Below are positions 18,076 through 26,150 of a stretch of 64,000 bases of DNA, piece by piece. Positions within the stretch are counted from its first letter, which is position 1, and the number at the start of each line of letters is the position of its first letter. Both the position numbers and the translations under genes were made by a program. The notes under the pieces were generated by a model. It made no database searches, was not told the origin of the DNA, and saw only the letters and a program-made list of their open reading frames with translations. Source of the DNA: an uncultured Candidatus Nemicrothrix sp. (GTDB taxonomy: Bacteria; Actinomycetota; Acidimicrobiia; Acidimicrobiales; MedAcidi-G1); assembly GCA_913055915.1 (NCBI GenBank), contig CAJXKL010000003.1:103876-167875 (forward strand). Reading direction: 5' to 3'.

Positions 18076-18545
18076 TGGTCACCTCCGGCTGGGACAGGCT
18101 CGGGCACCTCGTTGGAACCGTTGTCGTCTGCAATGGAGTCGACAACCTCGTTGGCTGCCATCTCGTCGACCGTCTCGAAGTCGGTGTCACCCGCGGATCC
18201 GGGTGGTGGAGCCGTGGGACGCGGCGGTGGGCCGTCGGCCCTTAGAGCACGGTCATCGCCCCTGTGCTCACGGCGCTGGGTTGTGACGCGGTTGGTGTAG
18301 GGAATGAGCGCCATCTCGCGGGCGTTCTTGACGGCCCGCGCAACGCTTCGCTGCTGGCCGGCGTCATTTCCGCTGAGGCGCCGCGCCTTGATCTTGGCCC
18401 GCTCTGAAACGAACTTGCGCAGCATGTCGGTGTCCTTGTAATCGACATACTCGACCTTGGCGATGGTGAGGGCACTGATTTTCTTCTTGCCGCGGCGCAT
18501 GACCTTCTTGGGTTTGGCGCGTCGGGAGTTTGACTTTCGTGCCAT
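18072..18545 (-). CDS. rpsR: 30S ribosomal protein S18 with a long acidic C-terminal extension
   Basis: 157 residues, about twice the usual 75-90. Residues up to about 92 are a typical S18 (VDYKDTDMLRKFVSERAKI, then MALIPYTNRVTTQRR). The lead peptide lacks zinc-binding cysteines, so this is the C-minus form. The remaining ~65 residues are Pro-rich then acidic (PPPRPTAPPPGS, ETVDEMAANEVVDSIADD) and have no recognised domain. The tail is in frame with no stop, and rplI starts exactly at its end (GTGA). The start overlaps the ssb stop in TGATG. Confidence 0.93.
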   Translation of the reverse strand: MARKSNSRRAKPKKVMRRGKKKISALTIAKVEYVDYKDTDMLRKFVSERAKIKARRLSGNDAGQQRSVARAVKNAREMALIPYTNRVTTQRREHRGDDRALRADGPPPRPTAPPPGSAGDTDFETVDEMAANEVVDSIADDNGSNEVPEPVPAGGDQ

Positions 18546-18982
18546 CAGAAGGGCTCCTCATCGGTCGAATGGGTAGGTGCCTGGCTGGGTGCCTGGCCCC
18601 CTCCGGACACAACTGAGCTACCAGCTTCGCCCCTGAACTCGGTTCGGGTCACCTCGGCTGTTGCCCAGCGGAGGCTCGGAGCGACCTCGTCTGCGATGAC
18701 CTCAACCTTTGAGCGGCGCTCACCGTTGTCGTTCTCCCAGGACTGCTGGTCGAGGCGGCCGTAGACCACCACGCGGTTTCCCTTGCTCAGTGACTCGGCG
18801 ACGTTCTCGGCAAGGTCGCGCCAGCAGGTGACGTCAAAAAATGATACTGACTCCTCACCATCTCGATTCTTACGGTTCCATGCAAGGCCGAAACTGGCCA
18901 CTGCGATCCCGGCGGGGGTAAACCGCAGCTCGGGGTCACGGGTGATGTTTCCGACCAGGGTGACGGTGTTGTCAAATGCCAT
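18545..18982 (-). CDS. ssb: Single-stranded DNA-binding protein
   Basis: 145 residues: an N-terminal OB fold (FDNTVTLVGNITRDPELRFTP), a short Gly/Ser/Gln-rich linker, and the acidic tip DEEPF used to recruit partner proteins. It coats single-stranded DNA in replication and repair. AAAGGA lies about eight bases before the ATG. Located between rpsF and rpsR, as in many bacteria. Confidence 0.96.
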   Translation of the reverse strand: MAFDNTVTLVGNITRDPELRFTPAGIAVASFGLAWNRKNRDGEESVSFFDVTCWRDLAENVAESLSKGNRVVVYGRLDQQSWENDNGERRSKVEVIADEVAPSLRWATAEVTRTEFRGEAGSSVVSGGGQAPSQAPTHSTDEEPF

Positions 18983-18997
18983 GTGACTGTTCCTTTC

Positions 18998-19354
18998 TCA
19001 GCCGACGTCTGCCGGCTCGGCCTCGCCGATGAGGCCACGCCTGGTGGCCTCGTCATCGGGGAGGCGCATGATCTTGTGGCGGACAACGTCACTGCGGTCC
19101 GCAAGTCGGAGAATCCGATCGGTGGAGTCCAGATCGTTGGCCTCTGTAACGACCTCGAGGACGACGTAGAAGCCCTCCCATTTGTGGTCGATCTGGTAGG
19201 CAAAACGGCGGCGACCCCATGGCTCGGTGTCGAACACTGTCGGGATGCGGCCACCCTCGGCTTCGATGTTGGTGGTGACCTGGGTCTGCCAGGCCGCAAC
19301 GGCCTCCTCGTCGAGGTCGCCGTTGTAGATGATCATCAGTTCGTAGACCCGCAT
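18998..19354 (-). CDS. rpsF: 30S ribosomal protein S6
   Basis: 118 residues beginning MRVYELMIIYNGDLDEE, with the ferredoxin-like S6 core (AYQIDHKWEGFYVVLEV) and the RHKIMRLPDDEA segment. It pairs with S18 on the 30S platform, and S18 is encoded two genes downstream. A strong AGGAGGTGAG lies about nine bases before the ATG. First gene of the ribosomal/ssb operon. The 211 bases upstream probably carry the promoter, but no clear -10/-35 pair stood out. Confidence 0.96.
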   Translation of the reverse strand: MRVYELMIIYNGDLDEEAVAAWQTQVTTNIEAEGGRIPTVFDTEPWGRRRFAYQIDHKWEGFYVVLEVVTEANDLDSTDRILRLADRSDVVRHKIMRLPDDEATRRGLIGEAEPADVG

Positions 19355-19565
19355 TGCAGGTACTCACCTCCTGTGGACAGGGGCCTTGGTCGGCCCGGGG
19401 CCCCGTAAGGGGCAGGGGGACATGTTGTCGGACTTCTCGGGGAGAAGCGATCAAAGGCTACCGGCAGCGGTGTTGGATCCACGCAGCCATCCTGCTAGGG
19501 GGGTGTGACAGTCCTCTCACGTGCAACATGGCACCTGGACAAGGAAGGTGGTGAAGCCCTACCGC

Positions 19566-20417
19566 TCAGGCTCCGTCGTAGAGACCAAGGGATTCGGCGT
19601 CCTCGTCGCTCAAGCGGTAGCTCTCCTCAGCAGAGGGAAATGAACCGGACCGCACATCGCAGGCGAACCGGGTCAGGGCATCAACCCCTTCAGAATGCAG
19701 GTCCGCGTAGCGTCGAACGAATCGGGGACGCATGTCCTGCTCGATCCCGAGCACGTCGTGGAACACCAGCACCTGACCATCACAGTCGGGTCCGGCACCG
19801 ATTCCAATCGTGGGAACGTCAACCGAACCCGTGACCATCGCCGCAACCTGATCCGGCACCCCTTCAAGAACGATTGCGAAGCAGCCCGCGTGGGCCAGGG
19901 CCTTGGCCGCTGCCACCAAGCCAAGCGCCGCCACAGCGTTTCTGCCCTGGACCCTGAAACCACCCATTGCATTCACCGACTGGGGGGTGAGGCCGATATG
20001 TCCCATCACGGGAATCTCAGCTGCGACCAGTGCCTCGACCATCGGCAACCGTCGCCGACCACCTTCCAGCTTCACCGCCCCGGCTCCGGCACGTATGAGG
20101 GTGGCCGCATTGGCGAGAGTGTCCCCGGTCGAGACGTGAAAGCTCATCCAGGGCATGTCAGCGACCACCAGAGACAATGGCCGGGCTCGTGCGACCGCTG
20201 CCGTGTGGTGCGCTATGTCGTCCACGGTCACCTGGAGCGTGTTCTCATGTCCGAGGACGACCATTGCCACCGAGTCGCCGACCAGGATCAGGTCGGCACC
20301 GGCTTCGTCGACCATCCGTGCACCTGGCGCGTCATAGGCGGTGACCATCACGAGGGGTTCCGCGCCATCGGCGACCTTACGCTCACGAACAGCGGGAACC
20401 GTCAACCTCTGAGCCAC
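19566..20417 (-). CDS. panB: 3-methyl-2-oxobutanoate hydroxymethyltransferase PanB
   Basis: 283 residues. Makes ketopantoate from 2-oxoisovalerate and methylene-tetrahydrofolate in pantothenate (CoA) synthesis. TIM-barrel motifs are VMVTAYDAPGARMVDEAGADLILVGDS, LGHENTLQVTVDDIAHHTAAV, and GHIGLTPQSVNAMGGFRVQG. The GTG start has AAGGAGG seven bases upstream. No other pantothenate gene is adjacent. Confidence 0.95.
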   Translation of the reverse strand: MAQRLTVPAVRERKVADGAEPLVMVTAYDAPGARMVDEAGADLILVGDSVAMVVLGHENTLQVTVDDIAHHTAAVARARPLSLVVADMPWMSFHVSTGDTLANAATLIRAGAGAVKLEGGRRRLPMVEALVAAEIPVMGHIGLTPQSVNAMGGFRVQGRNAVAALGLVAAAKALAHAGCFAIVLEGVPDQVAAMVTGSVDVPTIGIGAGPDCDGQVLVFHDVLGIEQDMRPRFVRRYADLHSEGVDALTRFACDVRSGSFPSAEESYRLSDEDAESLGLYDGA

Positions 20418-20486
20418 GGTCGGCCTCCTTGCCGTCCGGCGCCATTCGGCTGCCGGCAGTGTGGAAAGGCTAACAGCGTGAGCTGC

Positions 20487-20906
20487 CTAAGACTGGCCCC
20501 GGCCCATCGAGGTGATCCGCACGAGATGGTTCCAGCCACAGTCCGCACATACCTCGACCACATAGGCAGACAGGTCGGCACGGCGCTCATCAAGCCTCAC
20601 CAGTTCTCCGGGGGTGGAGATGCAGCGCCCATGGGATGGCAACCTGGGCCCGAATACGTAGGTGACATGGGCCACCTCGTGTTCCTCGCAGATCGGACAC
20701 GTCTCGGTGGTTGGTGTGCCGCACTCGACGGCGTTGCGGCACAGCATCGGCTGGGCGTCACAGACAAGATCCGTTGCAAGGTTCCCGGTACGCCAGGCGT
20801 TGACGGTGGTCTGTCGAGCCAGGCGGTAGTCGACGTCTGCGGGCCGCCGGGCAGGGACCAACCCCTGTCGTGCCTGACCCAGCTGACCTGTCTGGCCTCG
20901 TGCCAT
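20487..20906 (-). CDS. DUF5318-family zinc-ribbon-like protein
   Basis: 139 residues from the ATG at 20906. The conserved core has a CxxC pair in ETCPICEEHEVAHVTYVFG and a second CxxC in VEVCADCGWNHLVRI, likely one zinc site. The family is confined to actinobacteria and has no assigned function. The start is supported by TACAGT ending six bases before the ATG (leaderless pattern) and by avoiding overlap with the pcnA-like gene upstream; a longer in-frame reading to 21149 would overlap that gene by 176 bases. Confidence 0.8.
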   Translation of the reverse strand: MARGQTGQLGQARQGLVPARRPADVDYRLARQTTVNAWRTGNLATDLVCDAQPMLCRNAVECGTPTTETCPICEEHEVAHVTYVFGPRLPSHGRCISTPGELVRLDERRADLSAYVVEVCADCGWNHLVRITSMGRGQS

Positions 20907-20912
20907 CTGGCC

Positions 20913-20918
20913 ACTGTA
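20913..20918 (-). promoter_or_regulatory. Candidate -10 box (TACAGT) for the DUF5318 gene
   Basis: On the minus strand TACAGT is followed by six bases and then ATG, with no Shine-Dalgarno. This matches the leaderless arrangement seen before other genes here. It overlaps no other coding call. Confidence 0.5.
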
Positions 20919-20973
20919 GGGCAAGCCCGAGCGGCGGTCCGTAAGAGTCGTATTCGCCGACGGGACGAACGAG

Positions 20974-22221
20974 TCAGGTGCGGTCGGCCCACCAGGCCGA
21001 CAGACGTCTGACCACCTCGTCGTGATCCAGGCGGCCCTCGCTGAAACGGAGGTCCGTGAGCCATGCAAGGGCCTCTCCAACCTGGGTTCCGGGCTCGAGG
21101 CCCAACAGGTCCATGACAGCGGCACCGTCCAGTGCAGGACCCATGTCATCCAGTTCCCCGGCGGCGGCGAGTCGGTTCACGGCGGCACCAAGGTCTCGGT
21201 CATCCAGTTCGAGGACCACAGCCAGGCGCAGGGCAGGGTGCAGCATGTCGCCTGCGTTCGCCGCTAGGCGGCGCACGGCCTCGTCTGACCACCGTGGGCC
21301 ACGGGCCCCGGCAACGTCGTCAATCGTGCTCACAAGGCGCATCAGGTCGGACGTGTCACGTCCTGACATCCGCAGGCCCACCGCCATGTCGCGCAGTGCG
21401 GCAGCACCGACCACGGAGCCAAGGACCGCCAGCCGGAGCAGAGGTTCAGGTGGCGCCCCAGCCATCTGGTCAAGGACCCCAGACAGGGACCTGGAATCCA
21501 GATCGGCAACCCCGGGAAGAACGTGACCGACGAGCCCGGCATCGATCAGCAGCGCCAGTCCGGGTCCCGGGTCCAGAAGAGAAAGCAACCGGAACAACTC
21601 GACGCACTTTCTCTCGGCAGACACGATTTCCATCCGATCGGCGAGGTTCGTGGCTGCGTCCACCAGGCCAGGCACAGGGGTGAAGCCGTAACCAGCCACA
21701 AAGCGGGCAGCCCTTATCATCCGGAGCGGATCGTCGGCGAACGAAATCTCCGGATCCAGCGGAGTCCGCAACAGCCCGGCCTCGAGGTCGGAGCGACCGC
21801 CGTGCGGGTCGTGGAGGACCCCGTCGGCGACGTCGACCGCCATGGCGTTCACGGTGAAGTCACGCCTTGACAGGTCCTCGGCCAGGTCCATCGAGTAGGA
21901 CACATCCGGCTTGCGGGAATCGGAGGTGTAGGCCTCGGCACGGTGGGTCGTGATCTCGATCGTGCGGCCCTCCAGCCTTACCCCGATTGTGCCGAACCTC
22001 TCACCCTGCAGCCACACGGCGTCGACGACGCCGTCCACCAGAACCTTCATTTGGTCGGGTGTGGCGTCGGTGGTCAGGTCCAGGTCTGGAGTATCGACCT
22101 GTCGGCCCAGCAACTCGTCTCGTACGATCCCTCCCACCAAGTAGAGGCGGTGACCCGCCCGGTCGAATCGGTCGGAGAGAGGTGCAACCACCCTCCGTTG
22201 CTCGTCGAACGATCCGTTCAT
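20974..22221 (-). CDS. pcnA: CCA-adding / poly(A) polymerase-type tRNA nucleotidyltransferase with a degenerate HD region
   Basis: 415 residues. The class II nucleotidyltransferase head is intact: LYLVGGIVRDELLG, the catalytic aspartates in DLDLTTDATPD, the ERFGTIGV strand, EDLSRRDFTVNAMA, and the neck DDPLRMIRAARF. It restores the 3' CCA of tRNAs, which two of the seven tRNA genes here do not encode. Actinobacterial homologues usually continue into an HD phosphohydrolase domain of about 480 residues in total. Here the expected HDxGK stretch is replaced by LRLAVLGSVVGAAALRD and the protein is shorter. The synteny (pcnA next to the trxB-trxA-parBA side of the origin) matches mycobacteria. Confidence 0.9.
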   Translation of the reverse strand: MNGSFDEQRRVVAPLSDRFDRAGHRLYLVGGIVRDELLGRQVDTPDLDLTTDATPDQMKVLVDGVVDAVWLQGERFGTIGVRLEGRTIEITTHRAEAYTSDSRKPDVSYSMDLAEDLSRRDFTVNAMAVDVADGVLHDPHGGRSDLEAGLLRTPLDPEISFADDPLRMIRAARFVAGYGFTPVPGLVDAATNLADRMEIVSAERKCVELFRLLSLLDPGPGLALLIDAGLVGHVLPGVADLDSRSLSGVLDQMAGAPPEPLLRLAVLGSVVGAAALRDMAVGLRMSGRDTSDLMRLVSTIDDVAGARGPRWSDEAVRRLAANAGDMLHPALRLAVVLELDDRDLGAAVNRLAAAGELDDMGPALDGAAVMDLLGLEPGTQVGEALAWLTDLRFSEGRLDHDEVVRRLSAWWADRT

Positions 22222-23225
22222 GTACCAACTCCGTGAAGTTCCACCACCTGGTCGACCACATCACGGCCGGGACCCTCACCGCTCGACGGCTCGGGCCTGT
22301 GGTCGACCCCGACGACTGCGGCTAGGACCGCACCAGCCGAATCGGCGAGGGCACCGAGGTCATAGCCCCCCTCGAGGAAGAGGACACAACGGCTGACCGG
22401 CACCAGGCCCACTATTCGGGCAACCAGGTCGGCAAAGTCGCCAGAGGTCAAGCCCAGTTCCGAAAGGGGATCCAGCCGGTGCCCGTCAAAGCCGGCTGAC
22501 ACCAGCAACCAGTCCGGATCGAACCCCTCGAGAACGGGAATGACGGCAGCATCAAGGCCGTAGCGGTAGGTGTCGCCGGCGGAGCCGACCGGTAGCGGCA
22601 TGTTGAGCGTCGTGCCCGCCCCATCACCCTCACCGGTCTCGTCAATCCTGCCGGTTCCCGGGTACAGGGGCCACTGGTGGAGGGAGACGAACAGGACACG
22701 GCCGTCGGAGTAGAAGATGTCCTGTGTCCCGTTGCCGTGGTGGGCGTCGATGTCAACTACCGCCACCCGCTCGCCGGCTGCGGCCAACGAGGCCGCTGTC
22801 ACCGCCACGTTGTTCACGAGACAGAACCCCATTGACGTCGTATCGGTGGCGTGGTGGCCGGGTGGTCTCACAGCGCAGAAGGCCACGTCTGCGACGCCCT
22901 CCCTGAGTGCCTCAACTGCCACGAGCCCGGCCCCCGCCGCCAGCCGCGCAGCCTCCCAGGATCGGATACCCATGTAGGTGTCGATGTCGACCTGTCCACC
23001 GCCGGATGCGTGAAGGTCCTCGAGGTGTTTGAGTTGCGTAGTGGAATGACAGCGCAAGAGGTCGGCATAGGTGGCCAGGATGGGCTCACATCCGACAATC
23101 GCCTCGGCCACACCCGCAGCCTCGATTCCCGACCAGACAGCCTCGAGGCGTGCCGGCCTCTCTGGGTGGCTCCGCTCCCTGCGATGATCGAGGAACCGTT
23201 CGTCTGTCACCATCAGCACGGTCAC
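22218..23225 (-). CDS. Histone-deacetylase-family amidohydrolase (AcuC/acetylpolyamine deacetylase-like)
   Basis: About 335 residues. Zinc-dependent deacetylase motifs are RPPGHHATDTTSMGFCLVNN, VVDIDAHHGNGTQDIFY (Asp-x-His zinc ligands) and SAGFDGHRLDPL (third ligand). Bacterial members remove acetyl groups from lysines, polyamines or small molecules; the substrate is unknown here. The GTG at 23225 is chosen because TACGCT ends six bases before it. A much longer in-frame reading to 23771 would run antisense through the divergent GNAT gene and shows no domain. The stop overlaps the pcnA start (ATGA). Confidence 0.87.
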   Translation of the reverse strand: MTVLMVTDERFLDHRRERSHPERPARLEAVWSGIEAAGVAEAIVGCEPILATYADLLRCHSTTQLKHLEDLHASGGGQVDIDTYMGIRSWEAARLAAGAGLVAVEALREGVADVAFCAVRPPGHHATDTTSMGFCLVNNVAVTAASLAAAGERVAVVDIDAHHGNGTQDIFYSDGRVLFVSLHQWPLYPGTGRIDETGEGDGAGTTLNMPLPVGSAGDTYRYGLDAAVIPVLEGFDPDWLLVSAGFDGHRLDPLSELGLTSGDFADLVARIVGLVPVSRCVLFLEGGYDLGALADSAGAVLAAVVGVDHRPEPSSGEGPGRDVVDQVVELHGVGT

Positions 23226-23231
23226 GCGCCG

Positions 23232-23237
23232 AGCGTA
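23232..23237 (-). promoter_or_regulatory. Candidate -10 box (TACGCT) for the deacetylase-pcnA transcript
   Basis: Read on the minus strand, TACGCT is followed by six bases and the GTG start. There is no Shine-Dalgarno, which fits a leaderless mRNA covering the deacetylase and pcnA genes. Confidence 0.5.
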
Positions 23238-23370
23238 ACCGTCCGCCAGGGACCAGCGGAGTGGATCTCCCGCCGTGACCGAAAGGGCGGCTGATCGGGC
23301 CCCAGAACCGTAGGGTGAGATCATCGCAGGCAGGCCACCAGAGACGTCATCGGGCACGCCGCCGCGGACT

Positions 23371-24102
23371 GTGGCCACCACACATGGCGGTGCACGCTTC
23401 CGGCACGGCCCGTGGCGCGGATCAGCCACGATCGCCCAGGTCGTTCCCATCGGTGGAGGCGCCGTTGACCGCGAGGCAACCGAGGAGATTTCAAGTCTCG
23501 TGCTGGGCCTCGGATTCCACAAGATCCTGACGGCTGCACTCGGACCAGGCGAACAGAAACCCTTCCTGGAGTTCGGATACCGGATACACGAACCCCTCCG
23601 CCTACTCGAACTGAACCTGGATCCCGACACGATCGACCGGTCGACCAGACCCACCAGGCGTATGCGACGCCGTGACGTTGCTGCAAGCCTCGCAATCGAT
23701 ACCGCTTCGTTCACCAGTTTCTGGCAGTTCGACGCAGATGCCCTCGGCGAGGCTCTCTCGGCCACACCCACCAGTCGCCGCCGGGTTGTCCGTTCCGGTC
23801 AGGTGGTCCTCGGCTACGCCGTGACCGGTCACGCCAACCGAACCGGCTTCATTCAGAGGCTCGCCGTCGACCCCGCCAACAGGAGAACCGGGGTCGGGAG
23901 CTCCCTCCTCGCAGACGGGTTGGCCTGGCTGCAGGCCAGGGGCGCGCGAAGCGTCCTCGTCAACACCCAGCCTGAGAACGAAGCAGCCTTGTCCCTCTAC
24001 GATCAGTTCGACTTCGTGGAACGCCCTGGTGGGCTCGCGGTGCTCTGCCTTGAGGCTTCGCCCCCGCGGCTACGCTCCGCCAATAACGAGGAGACGACAT
24101 GA
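23371..24102 (+). CDS. GNAT-family N-acetyltransferase
   Basis: About 243 residues from a GTG; the exact start is uncertain. The C-terminal half is a clear GNAT domain: FIQRLAVDPANRRTGVGSSLLADGLAWL, with the acetyl-CoA loop RRTGVGSS, then VNTQPENEAALSLYDQFDF. The N-terminal half (LGFHKILTAALG, FLEFGYRIHEPLRLLEL) resembles the end of a second GNAT fold, so this may be a tandem protein. The substrate is unknown. It is divergent from a deacetylase gene, and its stop overlaps the degV start (ATGA). Confidence 0.82.
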   Translation: MATTHGGARFRHGPWRGSATIAQVVPIGGGAVDREATEEISSLVLGLGFHKILTAALGPGEQKPFLEFGYRIHEPLRLLELNLDPDTIDRSTRPTRRMRRRDVAASLAIDTASFTSFWQFDADALGEALSATPTSRRRVVRSGQVVLGYAVTGHANRTGFIQRLAVDPANRRTGVGSSLLADGLAWLQARGARSVLVNTQPENEAALSLYDQFDFVERPGGLAVLCLEASPPRLRSANNEETT

Positions 24103-24935
24103 CCGTCAGAATTGTCACCGACAGCGCCTGCGACCTCAGCGACGAAGAGGTCTCGTCGCTCGGAATCGACGTGGTTCCTCTGAGCATCCGATTTGGCGAG
24201 CAGCAGTTCCTCGACCGCGACGAGTTGAGCGTCGAGGACTTCTACTCCCGCATGGCGACCAGCGACGACCTGCCACAGACCGCTGCCCCGGCACCTGGTG
24301 CATTTGAGGCCGTGTTCCGCAGACGACTCGAAGAGGGTGCCGAGTCCATCGTGTGCATCAACCTCTCGGCGGGGCTCTCAGCGACCCTGCAATCTGCCGA
24401 GACCGGTGCACGCGATCTCGACGCCGACATCCGTCTGGTCGACAGCAAGTCCATCACGGGTGGCCTCGGCACCATGGTGCTGGCAGCGGCCCGGGCCGCC
24501 AACGACGGGGCCCCGGCCGACGAGATCGTGGCGCTGGTAGAGGACCTTCGGGCACGCACACATGTCTACGGAGCCATCGACACCCTCGAGAACCTCAAGA
24601 AGGGCGGCCGAATCGGCAACGCCCAGGCCCTGCTCGGAAGCGTCCTCTCGATCAAGCCCCTGATCAACATCAGCACGGGGGTAGTTGAAGAGGCAGGCAG
24701 ACAGCGCACCCGCAGGAAGTCCCTTGGCTGGCTCAGGGACAAGGTCGCAGGACACGGCAGCGACATCTCGAACCTGTCGGTAATGCACGCGCAGGCTGAA
24801 GACATCGACGTGCTTCTGGAGATGCTGGCCCCGCTGGTTGACCCGGCCGACACAAGGGTCGGTGTGATCGGTCCCGTGGTGGCCAGCCACGGTGGCCCCG
24901 GCGTTGTCGGAATGTGCTTCACGCTGGAAAGTTGA
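24099..24935 (+). CDS. DegV-family fatty-acid-binding protein
   Basis: 278 residues beginning VRIVTDSACDLSDEE, with the DegV fatty-acid pocket motifs TAAPAPGAFEAVF, CINLSAGLSATLQSA and DTLENLKKGGRIGNAQALLG. Family members (FakB type) present a bound fatty acid to a FakA kinase; no fakA gene is in this window. GAGGAG lies five bases before the ATG. The stop overlaps the following TTG start (TTGA). Confidence 0.92.
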   Translation: MTVRIVTDSACDLSDEEVSSLGIDVVPLSIRFGEQQFLDRDELSVEDFYSRMATSDDLPQTAAPAPGAFEAVFRRRLEEGAESIVCINLSAGLSATLQSAETGARDLDADIRLVDSKSITGGLGTMVLAAARAANDGAPADEIVALVEDLRARTHVYGAIDTLENLKKGGRIGNAQALLGSVLSIKPLINISTGVVEEAGRQRTRRKSLGWLRDKVAGHGSDISNLSVMHAQAEDIDVLLEMLAPLVDPADTRVGVIGPVVASHGGPGVVGMCFTLES

Positions 24936-25726
24936 CTTCATCCGGCACCATCATCGGTCGCCGTTACCGACTCGAAAACCAGGTATCTGACACCGTCAGG
25001 ACCGAGGTCTGGCGTGGTTGTGACGAGGTGCTCCAGCGACCTGTGACAATCAAGCTCGTCCGGTCCGGTGACGTGCCCACCGGAGCGGGCCGGCTGGCGG
25101 TTACGGGCGCTGTGGCCGTCTACGACACGCTCAGCCATGAGGGCCTTGGCGTGGTGGTGTCAGAGTGGGTCGAGGCCTGGCCGCTGGACCGGATACTGGA
25201 GAGACAGATCACCCTGCGACCCGCCGACGTTGTCGAGATTCTGGGCGGGATGGCCCGAATTCTGGCAGATGCCCATGCACTCGGAGTTCCCCATGGTTCG
25301 GTGAAGCCATCCAACGTCCTTGTCTCAGACGACGGAACGATCCACCTCACCGACTTCCGGGAACGGGCTGGTGGAGCCGAACCACTGGCCACGGCTCCCG
25401 ACATCGCCGGGTTCGGGATCATCATGGCATCACTGCTCTCGAGATGCCGACGAGACTCGATCCCACCCCACCTGATCGACCTCATAGGTCGTCTGGAACC
25501 AACCGACCCATCCCGGGTTCCCGACCTTCTGGAGATCAGGCTGGCCCTGCAACCCCCGAGAGAGCCGAGAACGGGCCGCCACACCGGTCGCTGGCTCATT
25601 ACCCTCGCCGCCCTGGTCGCCACAATCGCAGTCGCCTCGGCAGCGGCGAAAATCCTCTACGGAGATGATCGACCACCAGACGTGCCAGATGAGGTGAAGG
25701 TCGACAGCTTAAACGCCACACCCTGA
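24932..25726 (+). CDS. Membrane-anchored pseudokinase resembling the MviN/MurJ kinase-like domain
   Basis: About 264 residues from a TTG that overlaps the degV stop, with GGAAAG upstream. A protein-kinase-like fold runs from IIGRRYRLENQV. The ATP lysine region is retained (VTIKLV), but the catalytic loop reads HGSVKPSNVLV instead of HRDxKPxN, and the metal motif DFG is DFR. This lacks the catalytic aspartate, so it is a pseudokinase. A single C-terminal membrane helix (WLITLAALVATIAVASAAA) and a short polar tail follow. In mycobacteria the gene at this position (upstream of trxB-trxC-cwlM-parB) is mviN, a MurJ flippase fused to a pseudokinase that binds an FHA protein once phosphorylated. No flippase is present here. 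Confidence 0.8.
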   Translation: MTSSGTIIGRRYRLENQVSDTVRTEVWRGCDEVLQRPVTIKLVRSGDVPTGAGRLAVTGAVAVYDTLSHEGLGVVVSEWVEAWPLDRILERQITLRPADVVEILGGMARILADAHALGVPHGSVKPSNVLVSDDGTIHLTDFRERAGGAEPLATAPDIAGFGIIMASLLSRCRRDSIPPHLIDLIGRLEPTDPSRVPDLLEIRLALQPPREPRTGRHTGRWLITLAALVATIAVASAAAKILYGDDRPPDVPDEVKVDSLNATP

Positions 25727-25763
25727 AGGCCCTGTCTCCGATCGGCTGCACCGGAGTGCGCTG

Positions 25764-25769
25764 TAGGCT
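25764..25769 (+). promoter_or_regulatory. Candidate -10 box (TAGGCT) for a leaderless start
   Basis: TAGGCT ends six bases before the ATG at 25776, with no Shine-Dalgarno between. It probably drives the small membrane protein and possibly trxB downstream. Confidence 0.5.
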
Positions 25770-25775
25770 CGAACC

Positions 25776-26114
25776 ATGCCCGAACCGACCGGCACTGATC
25801 CGGAACCCGGGCCGTCAGACGAAGGCCGCGACTGGGCGGTTGCCGCTACGAACCGGGTCGTCGAGGTTGTGGACCGCATAAGGTCCACAACCACCCAACC
25901 CGCCCTCACGGCCACCCGTGGCATCGTCTACGGGCTGCTGGCGGGCATCTGCCTCATCGCCCTCGTGGTCTTCCTCTTCCTTGGAATATTCCGCCTACTC
26001 GACGTGGTTCTCCCAGGTGAGAGCTGGTCGGCACACCTTGTACTCGGTACAGCGCTGTGCCTCGTCGGTTCCCTGCTGTGGGCCCGGCGACACACCAGCC
26101 GACAGGGTGGCTGA
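25776..26114 (+). CDS. Small actinobacterial membrane protein of unknown function
   Basis: 112 residues: an acidic N-terminus, an amphipathic stretch (ATNRVVEVVDRIRSTT), then two membrane helices (IVYGLLAGICLIALVVFLFLG and LVLGTALCLVGSLLWA). It ends in a basic tail. It loosely resembles holin-superfamily-like actinobacterial membrane proteins, but no function can be assigned. It sits between the pseudokinase and trxB. Confidence 0.7.
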   Translation: MPEPTGTDPEPGPSDEGRDWAVAATNRVVEVVDRIRSTTTQPALTATRGIVYGLLAGICLIALVVFLFLGIFRLLDVVLPGESWSAHLVLGTALCLVGSLLWARRHTSRQGG

Positions 26115-26150
26115 CCCGGCCAACCGTTCATGAGCCCAACTGGAGATCAC

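Noticed and set aside
20907..21149. N-terminal extension of the DUF5318 frame
   Set aside because: It overlaps the end of the nucleotidyltransferase gene, and the ATG at 20906 has a well-placed -10 box.
23226..23771. N-terminal extension of the deacetylase frame
   Set aside because: It would overlap the divergent GNAT gene in antisense and shows no homology; the GTG at 23225 has a leaderless -10 box.
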